Below, piece by piece: positions 44,013-56,152 of a DNA stretch of 64,000 bases. Location: contig NC_034011.1 of the NCBI RefSeq assembly GCF_000346465.2, positions 26,037,941 through 26,101,940 on the forward strand, written 5' to 3'. Origin of the DNA: Prunus persica (taxonomy: Eukaryota; Streptophyta; Magnoliopsida; Rosales; Rosaceae). Numbering within the stretch: position 1 is the stretch's first letter; each line of letters opens with the position of its first letter. The notes below the pieces were generated by a model, which saw only the letters and a program-made list of their open reading frames with translations, ran no database searches and was not told where the DNA came from. A program made the translations under genes and the position numbers.

Positions 44013-45779
44013 AAAAATAAAAATAAAAAAACAAAGAATTTGTGTGAAACTTTGATAGCAATATTTTGCTATTTCCAATAGTATGATAAGTAGAAAATTA
44101 TCAAGCGTGACATACAGTTATTGACCGGTAGAGCAAAATAGTAATGTCCATGTTACGCAAATGTTTCTCAGTTGAGGCATATGTCTCATCAGTCAATCAA
44201 AGAGATTCCAAGGACATTGATTCATTTAGAAGGAAAGGCAATCGCATGTCTAGTCTATGCTGTTGGGCCTTTTGGGTTACCTTTTTGGGCGGTTTGTGGT
44301 GGCCCAACATTTGGAGAGCGATAGACATGACCTAGGCTAGAGGAGGCTATAGCTGGGACTACCCCAAATCGATTAGGACGTTTTGACACTTTTCTTTTTT
44401 TCTATTACGCGTGCTCCTTTCTGCATTGCTTAAAGAGAGACATTTAGCATCTTTTCTTGTCATTTTACTTCAATTTCATTTGTGACTCAACTTTCCTTCC
44501 TTTTTTTTTTTTTTTAAAATCACACAAAAGTGAGTTCTCGTCGAAAGTTTAACTCAACATCGTCTCTGATAAAATGAGGACTGAATGCCACCATAACACA
44601 ACACTAACCATTGCCCCTCAGCTACATAACTTCATCAAGTCATAGCTTTAATTGCATTGCTACGAACTAACGAATACAAACGTATGAATCCACCATATTA
44701 TATATAACATGAACTAAAACTAAACGATTCGGATTATTAAAGCACAGTATATAGTGGACCCTATATATATAATGTTAAAAGTGAAAGCCCGACATCAAAA
44801 TCTTTGTGCCTAGCTAGTGCTATCTATATACATATACGTACTACTGTTGAAGCATCAGCATTGCAGTTAGTACCCTAATCTAATGCGGCCTCCCCCGCAG
44901 CTAGCTTTGTAGCATCAACCAAAAAGAAAAAACAAACATGCAAATATATGCACGTGACAATATTACTATTTGTTTTGACCCCAAGACCACAATTATAGTA
45001 CGAAACATAGTTTAAATATTTCATACGCAGAAACAAGTTGTTTAATATTCATATGTCCAAAGGGACATGATGATTGGTAAATAAATATATATATATATAT
45101 AAATGGGAAAATAATAATAATGGGTCCGCCAATTAATATGTTTCTGTGAAGCAGCAGGGTCGAGGGTACCCTATCAATCGTCATCACACATGGCATGCGC
45201 AAACAATATCCCTTTTATGGATCTTCATTCATAGAATCATCTCTGTGCGACTTACTGTATATATAGTACCTTTCAGAATTATTCAGACTGTGACAGAAGA
45301 GGAGAGAGGACCCTGAAATTCACAAGCAGTATATATCCTATTATTAAGGTTAAAATATATTTGATTGATATAGCTAGGTGGGTGCAGAAGTCAACATATT
45401 TACAGTGGCTGCCACTTGTGCCTGTCCCTGAAAAAACAGGTTATTCTGGGTGGCAGGGGGAGATATATAAAAGTTCTTGTGAGAAGAAGGTCTCTTGTTT
45501 GAAAGATGAATTGATAGATAGTTATGAGGCATTGAGGCAACACAAAAAGCAATAGGAATATCCCACAACAACACAACCCACATCCATCAAATTGTCATTT
45601 CTTCACACTTCACACACTAAGACCTGATACAATGCATGGATAAGGAAAAAGGGGGACGGAGGGAGCCCATATGTTGGATATGATCAACATGTTCTTTTTA
45701 TCAATTCTCCCTTTCACTGTATTGTTCTCATATATATATATATATATATTTATAGTTATAGTTATAGTTATTCTTATTT

Positions 45780-45893
45780 AGATGTCCGCACGTTATTATC
45801 GTGCGGATGTTATTGTAAACAGGCATGAAAGCAGGAATGGATAATATAAAATATATGGCGTCCGCACGATAGTAACGTCTGAATGTCCACATA
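45780..45893. mobile_element. Short fold-back element
   Basis: Left arm GATGTCCGCACGTTATTATC and the complement of the right arm (GTTACTATCGTGCGGACG) match over about 30 bp with a few mismatches. The element is only about 114 bp. Within the left arm, TCCGCACG...CGTGCGGA is itself a hairpin. Confidence 0.5.
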
Positions 45894-45912
45894 GGGAATT
45901 TCTGTATATATA

Positions 45913-46219
45913 TTGAAGGACATTCTTTAGGATCCCTTACAAAAAAAATTTCAACAATCCAAACCATCTATTTTTAAGTCTACATTCATAGATCATCCTT
46001 ACAAAAAATTAGACAAATCGGAAACCGTTTCGATATCCAATTGTGTTCTACAAAATCAATGAACCACGGTACTTCAAAAAGTACTAAAATTTCAATAATT
46101 CAATTAAGTAATCAAATGATATCGGATTCAAGTAATTTTTTGTAGAAATGATCTATAAAATAGACGGTTTGGATTAGTGAAATACAATACGAAGTAGGCT
46201 CTACAAGAATGTCCCTCAA
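45913..46219. mobile_element. MITE with TTGARGGACATTCTT terminal repeats
   Basis: Left end TTGAAGGACATTCTTTAGGA; the complement of the right end reads TTGAGGGACATTCTTGTAGA. The 307-bp interior is AT-rich, contains inverted words (CCAAACCATCTATTTT versus AAAATAGACGGTTTGG), and has no coding capacity. The target duplication is obscured by the flanking TA repeats. Confidence 0.62.
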
Positions 46220-46239
46220 ATAAGATTATTTTCAAATAT

Positions 46240-46276
<37 letters not shown>

Positions 46277-46712
46277 CATGCAGCTTATATAGCTAGTAAA
46301 TAACCAGGCCATGGAGAGAGATGTTCACTCTGAAACAAACCAAATACTAGCTATCTAAAAAGGACATGGACTGAGATTATTAATCAACCAAAGAAATCAC
46401 CTCTAATTAACCAGAGCTTCATTTGGGGCAAGCAGTACACATGATATTATAAATCAGACAAGCAATAAGATATCTGAAATTAATGCTTTCAATTTTATAT
46501 ATCACAGGAGAGTTCATAGACTAATCCACATACTTATTACACCATTCTAAATCCAGTGTAGATACACCCGGAGAAACCCTAATATGTAACCCTAAAAATC
46601 GGGTCTACATACCCAATAACAATAACTATTTTTTATTAATAATGGACATCTATTGGCACATAACATCTCATGTCATATGAGACTAACTCTACATATTTCC
46701 TTCTCCTCATCC

Positions 46713-47240
46713 TCATCCTCCTCCTCTCTCGTTTCTATCTCCTCCATAAGAATCTGATCTATTCCATGGTGAAGAAAAATACAACCCAGGATTTTGACCA
46801 AGTGACCCTCCTCCATGACCCATATTACTGTTAGTCCTAGTCCTCCCGGACTGGGATGCAATTGGAATTTCAAGATTGTTGCAGCTGCTTGCTGCATAGC
46901 GGATGAGATCAGCATTTGTGGCGTCCAGCTCCTTCTGGAGGCGAATGACTTGCCTTTGGAGGACTGAGATGGCTCCTACGCATCCGTACACCGGATCTTT
47001 CATCCGGGCCTCCGCTTCGTAGGCCAAAGAGTTGACTGCATCCTCTCTCTGATGGGGGAGCACCTCATTCAGAAGCTTGCTTACATTGCTGGCACCAAAT
47101 ATCTTGTGGACATTTGCAAACTTTTGTGGTTCCTCAGGTGGGAAATAGGGAGCAAATATGCAATCCGGCATGCATTTTCTCCTCAAGAATTTGCACGCGG
47201 CGCAAGGAGAATTCGTATAACTAGAACTAGATGAAGCCAT
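46713..47240 (-). CDS. Class I LOB-domain transcription factor (LBD25-like)
   Basis: Single coding exon, 175 aa, ATG at 47240. The LOB domain fills about residues 12-113: C-block C-x2-C-x6-C-x3-C (CAACKFLRRKCMPDC), GAS block with KIFGASNVSKLL and the DPVYGCVGAI signature, then a Leu-zipper-like coiled coil ending in LDATNADL, as in class I LBDs. The C-terminus is short and Gly/Asn-rich. These proteins bind GCGGCG-type sites and act in boundary and lateral-organ development. Placement next to oleosin and CDT2 suggests LBD25, from memory of Arabidopsis order; the domain alone also resembles LOB itself. Confidence 0.92.
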   Translation of the reverse strand: MASSSSSYTNSPCAACKFLRRKCMPDCIFAPYFPPEEPQKFANVHKIFGASNVSKLLNEVLPHQREDAVNSLAYEAEARMKDPVYGCVGAISVLQRQVIRLQKELDATNADLIRYAASSCNNLEIPIASQSGRTRTNSNMGHGGGSLGQNPGLYFSSPWNRSDSYGGDRNERGGG

Positions 47241-47260
47241 CCTCCAGTGGACCAGTTGTG

Positions 47261-48125
47261 CTGCAGAAAATTAATTCCAATATTCAAATCGAAAGTTAAA
47301 TACCATTAACTTAAATACCAGTGAGCCCTCACCAAAGCCATAAATTATATATTCTCTTGACATAATTTAATGTCGTTAATGTCTTCTTTTGAATAAGAAA
47401 AAAGATCAAAATAAGATTGATGAAGTTCCTGATTAAACTGAGATCAATGATCATGATGCTGAATTAGCTGGTTAACTAAGAAAGGCCTTTTTTTTCGTAT
47501 TCACTTTTGGAGGTATAGCTAGTACTTCTAATTAGGGTAGCCGACATAGAGTTGCTAGTTGCATGCTTTCTTGTTAAATTTCAAATTTCTTTACTTTTTT
47601 GCCAGACAAAATCAGCAGTCTTTCTTGAATTTGAACGCTACTGCAGGTTTTGAATTTATATCCGTCCAAATATAAGTTTTAGATTTCAAAAATTCCAAAT
47701 GAGGGAAAACGAAAGAAAAGGCAAGAAAATAAAAGTACCTAGAATTTCCTGGTTTTATATAGTCTCTCGAATTTGTTCCCCAAAAAAAAAAACAAAAACG
47801 TAACAGTACTTCCTCCCTGATTTCTTTGCTCTCTCTCTCTCACACACACACACACACAAATTAATCTGAACCTGGACTTACTGCAAATAGTTAACTCCTT
47901 TCTTATATGTATATGAATCAAGTGCAGAGCCTGCTGATCGATGCAATTATATATATATCCATTTTATTACTGTAGGGTGCAGTTCATTTTCTAATTCCAC
48001 AACCCAATGTCCTGGATCAAACCCTTCAACCTAATTAAAGTCAAGCGCAACGGCTTCCCACCGGAAAAATTAGGCATTCAAATACAATCAATTATAGAAA
48101 TAACAAAGAGGTCTGCTTACTTACC
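47261..48125 (-). promoter_or_regulatory. Predicted 5'-UTR intron of the LBD gene
   Basis: Donor AGCAGG|GTAAGT (intron begins at 48124 on the minus strand) and acceptor TTTTCTGCAG| (ends at 47261), leaving 20 nt of UTR before the ATG. The intron would be 864 bp. Based on splice consensus only. Confidence 0.45.
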
Positions 48126-48303
48126 CTGCTTCTCACTCTGATTTTGGTTTTCTGATCATCAGATGCAAAAAGAATAGATTAATATTTAATCAATTACCTT
48201 TTTCTCCGTTGTGTGAAAAAACTCTTTCAAGATCTCTTCTGTGATTGTACCATGAAGTTGCAGGGCTTTTACTGCTGGAGATGTGAAAGTTCAAAGAAGA
48301 TCT

Positions 48304-48342
48304 AAACCCTAGCTAGCTATATATAGTTCTTGCAGGGACAGG

Positions 48343-48392
<50 letters not shown>
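48304..48392 (-). promoter_or_regulatory. LBD core promoter: (GA)23 tract, TATA box, telo-box
   Basis: Reading the minus strand toward the gene: a perfect 46-bp CT run (48392-48347), then TATATATAG at about 48327-48317, then the complement of AAACCCTA (48304-48311). A GAGA tract just upstream of a TATA box is a typical BPC-protein target, which links developmental genes to Polycomb in plants; the regulatory meaning here is inference. Confidence 0.55.
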
Positions 48393-48395
<3 letters not shown>

Positions 48396-49747
48396 CACTG
48401 CAACCACAGTGACAAAAAAGTTTATAAAGGAATTGATGATGAGTGAGAAGTGAGAAGTGAGGAGGAGGCAAAGAGCATTTTCAGTGGGGGGGGAGAAGAA
48501 ATGGAAAGCAAAAAGACAAGTGTAATAAATCATATGGGCTACCAAGGAAGAAAAAGGATGAGTATGACTCTGCCTTTATAATAATATCAATCACTATTCA
48601 GCAACAATTGCCAGATTAATCACTGCTTAGCTTGTTCCCATGTCCTATCAAATGCTGCAAATGTCTAAGCTAATACCATGTTTTCTCCTTTATACTAAAC
48701 CGATCTAATAATATTAAACATTTTTAATTACAAAATGATTATATGGAACCCTTGATTAATAATGTATGTTAGAGTTTAAGTTTGTTATCGAAACCGGAAG
48801 TGCGCATTTCATACATCGATAGTGTGCTCTTCTGTTGAAGATGATCAGAAAGTACTTTAATTAGATCACTATATTAATGTTCAGAGACAGATGTTTACTG
48901 GTATATGTTTATCTTCCCCTAATCTAATGGAATATTGCATAGAATGAGATGATTAATTGTCTCTGTGCTGTGCTGTACTGTACTGTACTGTACTGTAGGT
49001 CATCATCGAATGCTTCAGTGCTTAAAGGGTTCAAAAATTCGTGTAAAAGTAAATGCGACAGGAAATAGCTATCGATATGTAAAAGCACTTAGTACTGTTA
49101 CTAGTACTGTTTACTTGTATTATTGAATTCAGTCATGCATATGCGTAAGTTTTTCAATATGTGCTGACAAAGGCCTGAAACAATAAGGATCAAAACAAAA
49201 AAATTAAATGTTGTCGGGTCTGTCATCTCATTTGAATTAGAAACGTACTCTCAGTTTTAATTTCCTGCTCACTAGTTGACAAAGGCCATAACGTTGATGG
49301 ATGCGTATGGCAGCAAGCAATGATGCAAATACATTTGACTCTAGCTATAATCCAAATCTAAGACATTATTTCCAGTAATGCGTCGAACTATACAAAACTG
49401 GTCAATTTATCTTCCGCTATCATATGCTTAGTAATTTCATTCAAAATGCAATTATAGTGGCATGCCATTATAGAACGAATGTAGCTAAGATTCAAGTTCG
49501 TTCATAACCAACATTAAAGTGGCATGGCATTCTTGCAACTATACTAAAAAGTGCCCTAGCTAGCTAGCTAGCTATAATCTAACTTTGATATCTTGCCGAA
49601 AGGCCTAAAAGGTGAATAAGATAACCCTACTTATATATTGAAGAATCAATGAGAACTTTGGCCCCTACTCTCTCTCCCTTATAAGTTTGGTTGGTGGGCC
49701 GTCCAACAGTAGAGAGTCACCACTCACCAGAAACTAGTTAAGAAAAA

Positions 49748-50073
49748 GAGTTAATTATTTTATTAGTCCCTGAACTTAGACTCGATTTGTATTTGAGTAC
49801 CTCAGTTTTCAAAATGGTTCCTGTGGTCCTTTAACTTCACTTTCGTTAGGACAAATGGTTCTGCCGTCAATTTTGTTAACTTTTTTTTTGTTTTTTTTAA
49901 AATATAAAAATATCATTTTGCCCTTGTATTTAACAGAAAAATTAACAAAATTAACGACATGACCATTTTTCCTAACGAAACTGAAGTTGAAGGACCACGG
50001 AAACCATTTTAGAAATTGAGATACTCAAATACAAATCGAGTCTAAATTTAGAGACTAATAAAATAATTAACCC
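49748..50073. mobile_element. Mutator-like MITE with 9-bp target-site duplication
   Basis: Long terminal inverted repeats: left starts GAGTTAATTATTTTATTAGT, the complement of the right end starts GGGTTAATTATTTTATTAGT, and pairing continues imperfectly for over 100 bp on each side (left ACTCGATTTGTATTTGAGTA, right TACTCAAATACAAATCGAGT). Flanks are TAAGAAAAA on both sides (49739-49747 and 50074-50082). A 9-bp duplication with long TIRs is diagnostic of Mutator-type elements. 326 bp, non-coding. Confidence 0.9.
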
Positions 50074-51369
50074 TAAGAAAAATAATACCCGCTATGTCTT
50101 GTATATACATATTCATTGCCTTCCCTTTTGTTGATCAACACATAATATATATATATATATATATATAATTATTCATTTACTTATAATTACAAGAAAAACA
50201 TGTCGATTTTTTTATATATAATCAAAAGTCCCATAATAAGTTATATAATTATTAGTACCTAATAAATACTAATAATCATGAACTGATCACGATAACCCTT
50301 CTCTTTAGATTCTTCTCTTTATTAAGATAAACGAATTTAAAAAGTGTGTCAATCATATGCCATATTTGTATATTTTGCATTTGCATTATTAATCTCTCCT
50401 TGCCTTTGAAGGAAACCTTGGTGTGCCAAATTAATTTTGCAATGCATCGATCAATAATAATGAGAGCATTTTTGCTCATCATTTTCACTCAAGGTATATT
50501 ATCATCATCATTTTCAACATTTAATACTTATACATATGCACAATTATGGTTCTGTAAATATAAAGTAAAAAATTAACTATGATTATGCTTATAAACACAT
50601 ATCAAATATTAAGAAAGATGGAGAGAATACGTTAAATTAAAGTTGTGAGAAAAATATTATTCGATAATAATTGCTGGTTAAAGAAAGTAATAATATATAA
50701 GTTAGCCAATGACCACCCACTCTTTTTCTTATTTTATTACTATTTTATGCCGTGCTAAAACAATCTCAAGCTAGTGGATATCGAGCTACATACATGGCCC
50801 TGGTGGCTTATAATCAACCCATAAACCATAATGTCCCCATTGATTCCATCCACCAAGAGGAGCTTTCTTTGCGGCATGCGGCATGCGGCATGCCTGAGAC
50901 TCTGAGAGAATATATATAATTCTCTTTACGCGTTGTGGGTTGGTTGGATATTGCGAAATAAAAGAGGAATTAAAAATATTATATAATCTTTTGGAACATG
51001 ATGATCATAGATTAGGTTTAGGTACTTCAGGGATTGTAGTCCTAATGATTAGAGAGTCAATTATTTGGTTGATGGAAGACGTGCCCTTTATCTTCTAGAC
51101 TTGTTCACATGCACGCTCGTACTAGAATACAATGCATTTTGAACATATCTAATTTTATAATTCTGCTTCTTCCCTTCAACTTCTGCATACTCCCACTTTC
51201 ATGATGATCCGTGTATAAAGTTCTTTACACGTAATTCAATTTACAAGTTTAATTATGAACTTAATTCAAGTTAGACTATGTTTTAATTAAGTCCTTTCAG
51301 GTAACCCACGCATCTAGTGCATATAAGAAGAATTATGAACAATGACAAACTCTAGGCTTAGTTTTATTA

Positions 51370-51539
51370 TTAGACATTTTCAAGAGAATTTCGTCGGTAT
51401 AGACATTTTGAGGTGAATCCTTTCGTCAAGATAGACCTTTCCCAACGATGGTTTGGTCGGGATAGACACTTCCCGGCAATCTATCCTCGGAAACAAACCT
51501 TTCGGCGAAATTTTATCTTGCCCAAATTTTTGTTGTTGT
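51370..51539. mobile_element. CACTA-like terminal fragment
   Basis: Carries GAATTTCGTCGGTATAGACA, CCAACGATGGTTTGGTCGGG and CGGCGAAATTTTATC words repeated in changing orientation; read from the right, the end starts CACAACAACAAAAATTTGGG, like a decayed CACTA terminus followed by subterminal repeats. The other end was not found. Confidence 0.42.
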
Positions 51540-52560
51540 GAGTTGCTGATGCATGTAAATGTTTAACAAGTGGCTCTGCTATATAATGCATAGATAGACT
51601 ACTCTTGGCTGCTTGCTTGTTGCAGAAAAATATATTTTCTCCCATATGCAGCTTGAATTTTATAGTTAAGATGAAGAAGGTTTTTTATTTTATTTTTAAA
51701 CAAAGTGAAGATAATTGTGATACTCGATTGTAATATTGTCGTGATATCTAATAAATATTCAGACGTACAAGTCTGAAAAAGGACATTCGTTGGCCAACCA
51801 TGGCTAACTGCAGTTTACAATTCCTCAACAACAACAAAATCTGTGAAGTTTACAATAATAGAAAGATATCTTATAAAAAAAACAATAATATAAAGATGTT
51901 CTTTTATTATGGAAAGATAATTAAATGAGGAAGAATGATTTAACACAGATATCTTTATTATTTTTCTTCCAAAGTTGTTAGAATAAAGTAGAGCCATCTT
52001 AAAATTCATTATTGATTTTGTATTGTATCTATATCTAGATATATAAAGTAAAAGGTAGAGAATGGTGAAACATTCAAAATACAAGAAAAAATCTTTAGTT
52101 AATGTAAATATTAAGAATTGAAATTATTAATTAAATGAGGATAATTTGGTACACTTTTTCATATTTAAAAAAATTAAAATTAAAAGAAAAATCAGATAAT
52201 AAATCCTATTTTTATGGAAAACAACTACCCATTATCTTTTTTAATTCTAAAATAAATTTTAAAATTTTTAAAAAACAATTGTTATAGGCGCGGAAGTGCG
52301 TGCAGAGAGTCTAATGTTCATAAATGAAAAATAATTTTTTTTTCTTTTGAAAGAGTAAATATATATATTTTTTTTTGGAACAAAAAATAAAAATGACTAC
52401 ATTTTTTAATTGGTAACTGCGAGCACTGCAGGAACCTAACAGCGTCAAACTCAAGTGGAAGGTTGCCTCAGATTTGAAGCAAGAAGATGAACAACAACCT
52501 GAGCTAAATAAAAAATAAAAAAAAATTTGAAGCAAATTTTGAGCAATTAAGCATCCCCAA

Positions 52561-55348
52561 ATGGCTGGCTTAGAGGAATTAAGAAAAAAGCTCACGCCTT
52601 TGTTCGATGCCGAAAAGGGCTTCTCCACGGGCTCAACCTTGGACTTGGACCCTTGCGATTCTTACACGGTAAGTTTCTTCTTGCTTTTGCCGCAATCTGC
52701 GTAATTGGATTTTGAATTTTGAATTTCTCTCCTGGAAATGGAATTGATTCTTGGTTTCGCTGAAGCTATCGGACAGTGGAACGGTCAACTTGCTGAGCAG
52801 ATCGTACGGTGTGTACAACATCAATGAGCTCGGATTGCAGAAATGCACGACCTTGGCGGTGGACGACAGCAGCGAAAAGACGTACCGGTGTGGTTCGCAT
52901 GAGATGAGGGTATTTGGGGCAATTGGCAGTGGCGCCAGCAGCGTTGTACAGAGAGCTATCCACATTCCCACTCATCGGATTTTAGCGCTCAAGAAGATCA
53001 ATATTTTTGAAAAGGTATAATTTTTCAGATAAATTATAATTATGTTTGGTTCTTCACAAGTAAAAATGGGTAGTTTGATTTTCCCTGCATCTATCTGCAT
53101 GTGGGTGAGTGGTGACCAGTCCCTAAATTCAAAATTTGGTACCTTTATGCTAGCTTCTATTGACCGAAATGCAAATGGTGCAAAAAAAGACTAGCCAATT
53201 TTGAGTGTGAAAATTGAAGCAGACTTTATATTTATTACATAATAGGAGAAAAGGCAACAGCTGCTTACTGAGATACGGACGCTATGTGAAGCACCTTGCT
53301 ACCAAGGTCTTGTAGAATTTCATGGTGCATTTTATACGCCGGATTCTGGTCAAATAAGCATTGCTCTGGAGTATATGGATGGAGGATCATTGGCGGATAT
53401 CTTAAGATTGCGGAAAAGAATACCAGAACCTCTACTTTCTTCTATGTTTCAAAAGCTTCTGCATGTGAGCATATCCGCACTCAGTTTCAGCTTGATTTGA
53501 TCAGAATATGGTTTATAGTGATGTTATTTAAGCTTCTTTTTTTTCTTAATGTTTTCACTATGGAAGGGGCTGAGCTACTTGCATGGAGTTAGGCATCTAG
53601 TCCACCGAGACATAAAGCCTGCCAATTTGCTTGTAAATCTCAAGGGTGAGCCAAAAATAACAGATTTTGGTATAAGTGCTGGCTTAGAGAATTCAATGGC
53701 AATGGTTGGTGAAACTCGCTGCATCTTTGTGCTTTTGTTTTATTATCATGTTCAATCACTGCTTTCTTTAGTTCATTCATTTGCACTAGTGGTGGTGTAC
53801 TTCTGTGTTACATTTGGGGCATAGATATTAAGTTTGGTATTTTGGTTTTAACAAGTCTCACAATGCGATTAACAGTGTGCGACATTCGTTGGGACAGTTA
53901 CATACATGTCGCCTGAGAGAATTCGAAATGAGAATTATTCTTATCCAGCTGATATTTGGAGCCTTGGTCTTGCTCTCTTTGAGTGTGGTACCGGTGAATT
54001 CCCATATACAGCTAATGAAGGACCTGTCAATCTTATGTTGCAGGTAACATGCCTATACCTGTCCCTTAATTGGTGTTGCCTTGCATTTGATTCTTCTTAG
54101 GTTTGTAGGATATGTTCTCAAGCGCAACTGAGGAGAGGTTCTGAAAAAAAAGATACTCCAACTGTTGGACATACATAATTACTGCATTCATATGCTTTCC
54201 AGTGCCTACATGCCATTGCCAGCCTTTGTTTTGCAACTAAACATTTTAGGTTTTATGGTAGATCTTGGATGATCCATCACCTACGCCTTCAAAACACAAT
54301 TTTTCACCAGAGTTTTGCTCGTTTATTGAAGCCTGTTTGCAAAAGGATGCAGATGCTAGGCCAACAGCAGAGCAGGTGATTAAAGCCACAGTATACAATC
54401 TGGAACATGATAGTTTGACATCAACATTGTTTCACTAGTATTCTTCTAGTGCAGCTACTTTCACACCCCTTCATTACAAAGTATGAGGATTCCCAAGTGG
54501 ACTTAGCAGTGTTTGTCCGAAGCGTATTTGATCCAACACAAAGGATGAAGGACTTGGCAGATGTGAGTACTAGACACTTGCATTATCTTTTTACTGTCAT
54601 AAAGTGTGCTAACAAACCACATAAATTGTCAAGTCTAAATATAATCTCAACAGTTTGTCCAATATACTTTGGTCTCAGTTACTAATATAAAGTTCACAGT
54701 ATTCAATTTATATGCAGAATCCACAGTGTACGATTTATTTATAATGGCTTGGAACTTACATCATGCTTGTGATCTACTGATTTTGATCTCACTTATTTTT
54801 TTCTGACCAGATGCTTACAATACATTTTTACCTACTTTTTGATGGACCTGATGAGCTCTGGCAACATACAAGGACCTTATACAGTGAAGATTCAGTTTTC
54901 AGGTACAGAAATTTAAAACACCAGCCCTTGCCGGTCAACGCCAACCGGCAGCTTCATGTTTCTAATATAAACTTTTATCCTTTTTAGTTTCTCAGGAAAG
55001 CAACTAGTCGGCCCAAATGATATCTTTGCAAGTCTGTCAAGTATACGAAGTACATTAGCTGGTGACTGGCCTCCTGAAAGACTTGTGCATGTTGTGGAAA
55101 AGCTTCAATGCCGTGCTCATGGTCAGGATGGTGTAGCAATTAGGGTATCCGGATCATTCATTGTCGGGAATCAGTTCCTTATATGTGGAGACGGTGTACA
55201 GGTAGAGGGCTTGCCAAGCATTAAAGATCTTTCCATTGATATTTCGAGTAAGCGAATGGGTACATTCCGGGAGCAGTTCATTATGGAGCCAAGCAATATA
55301 ATAGGGCGCTACTCCATATCTAAACAAGAACTTTACATTATGCAGTAA
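52561..55348 (+). CDS. MKK3: MAP kinase kinase 3 with C-terminal NTF2-like domain
   Basis: Nine exons: 52561-52668, 52766-53014, 53246-53464, 53567-53704, 53876-54043, 54262-54375, 54455-54562, 54811-54902, 54988-55348; 518 aa (Arabidopsis MKK3 is about 520). Kinase domain from about residue 83: GSGASSVV glycine loop (90-96), Lys112 in ALKKI, HRD 205-207 in [11 protein letters not shown] 225-227. The activation loop has the plant MKK spacing S/T-x5-S/T (Ser235, Thr241). After the kinase (about residue 345) comes the NTF2-like domain that only group B plant MKKs carry. Known roles include jasmonate, ABA, dark-light and seed-dormancy signalling. All catalytic residues are present. Confidence 0.95.
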
Positions 55349-56152
55349 AAACTGCCGGAATAAGTACTAGTATGTGATGTCAAACGTAAAACAAATGTAC
55401 AGCCAAAAGTTTTCATGGGCAAATTTGCGATGCATCATTACCATCTTTGTAATCAAATGCCCATAAAATTTATAGGTTTCAAATGCACGCCAAGAAGAGA
55501 ACCTTTTTTTAATTATAAATCTTTCCCGATGGATTTAGAATCATACTAGTTGCTCATGAGTTTACGTTCTACATGAGTAGTGTGATAGCCACACTGTACC
55601 GAACAAACCAAATCACAAGCCCTAGGTCCCAATTGCAGGTACCTTCCAGTAATTCACTCTCAAACAGATCTTTTTGAATAATGGCCCTCTACCATTTTAA
55701 TTCAATAGTTTCTGGGCAGTCTTTTACCTAACATGAAAAAATTCCCGCATTTTGACCCAAAAAAGAAAAAATTCCCACATAGGACCAAATTGCTTGGAAC
55801 GTACACAAAACAGATAACACATGTCACATAACATCAATAAAGCAATGTAATATATTCCCTTCTTTTTCTTAGGCGGGGTGGACAAAAATGCGATGTTATA
55901 TTTCCATCGCGTAAAATCCTTTTGCATGCGGCTTTACATTCCAAATATAAACCTGCATCAAGTCAAACAAACAAAATCAACCCTGCAACTAAGAATGCCA
56001 TGTCAAGGAAACAAAGGGTATGAGAAAAATTTGAGAATACTTACTATGAAACATTCTAAAAAGGGGGTTGAATGCATCCACTTCTGAAGCAGTAGGCTCA
56101 GAGGCACTATCGGCACTTTGTACAGTAAACCCAACAAAAAGAAAAAGACAGG
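55349..56152. other. Convergent spacer between MKK3 and CDT2
   Basis: 3' UTRs of both genes. A short frame at 55878-56087 has no recognisable content. Confidence 0.6.

Larger units (their letters stand above)
42885..46712. other. Intergenic: oleosin promoter, oleosin relic, SINE-like and MITE remnants
   Basis: Contains the oleosin promoter, two B-box-like remnants (about 43385-43500 and 43640-43790), a decayed oleosin copy (43933-44012), (TA)n tracts at about 45083-45101, 45731-45750 and 46242-46275, and two small fold-back elements (45780-45893, 45913-46219). No supported gene. Confidence 0.55.
48393..52560. other. Intergenic: LBD upstream region and MKK3 promoter
   Basis: About 4 kb, AT-rich, no supported gene. 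It holds a Mutator-type MITE (49748-50073), a (TA)n run (50146-50167), a CACTA-like fragment (about 51370-51539), a tandem GCGGCATGC triplication near 50870-50893 and a CTGTACTGTA tandem near 48970-48998. Confidence 0.6.
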
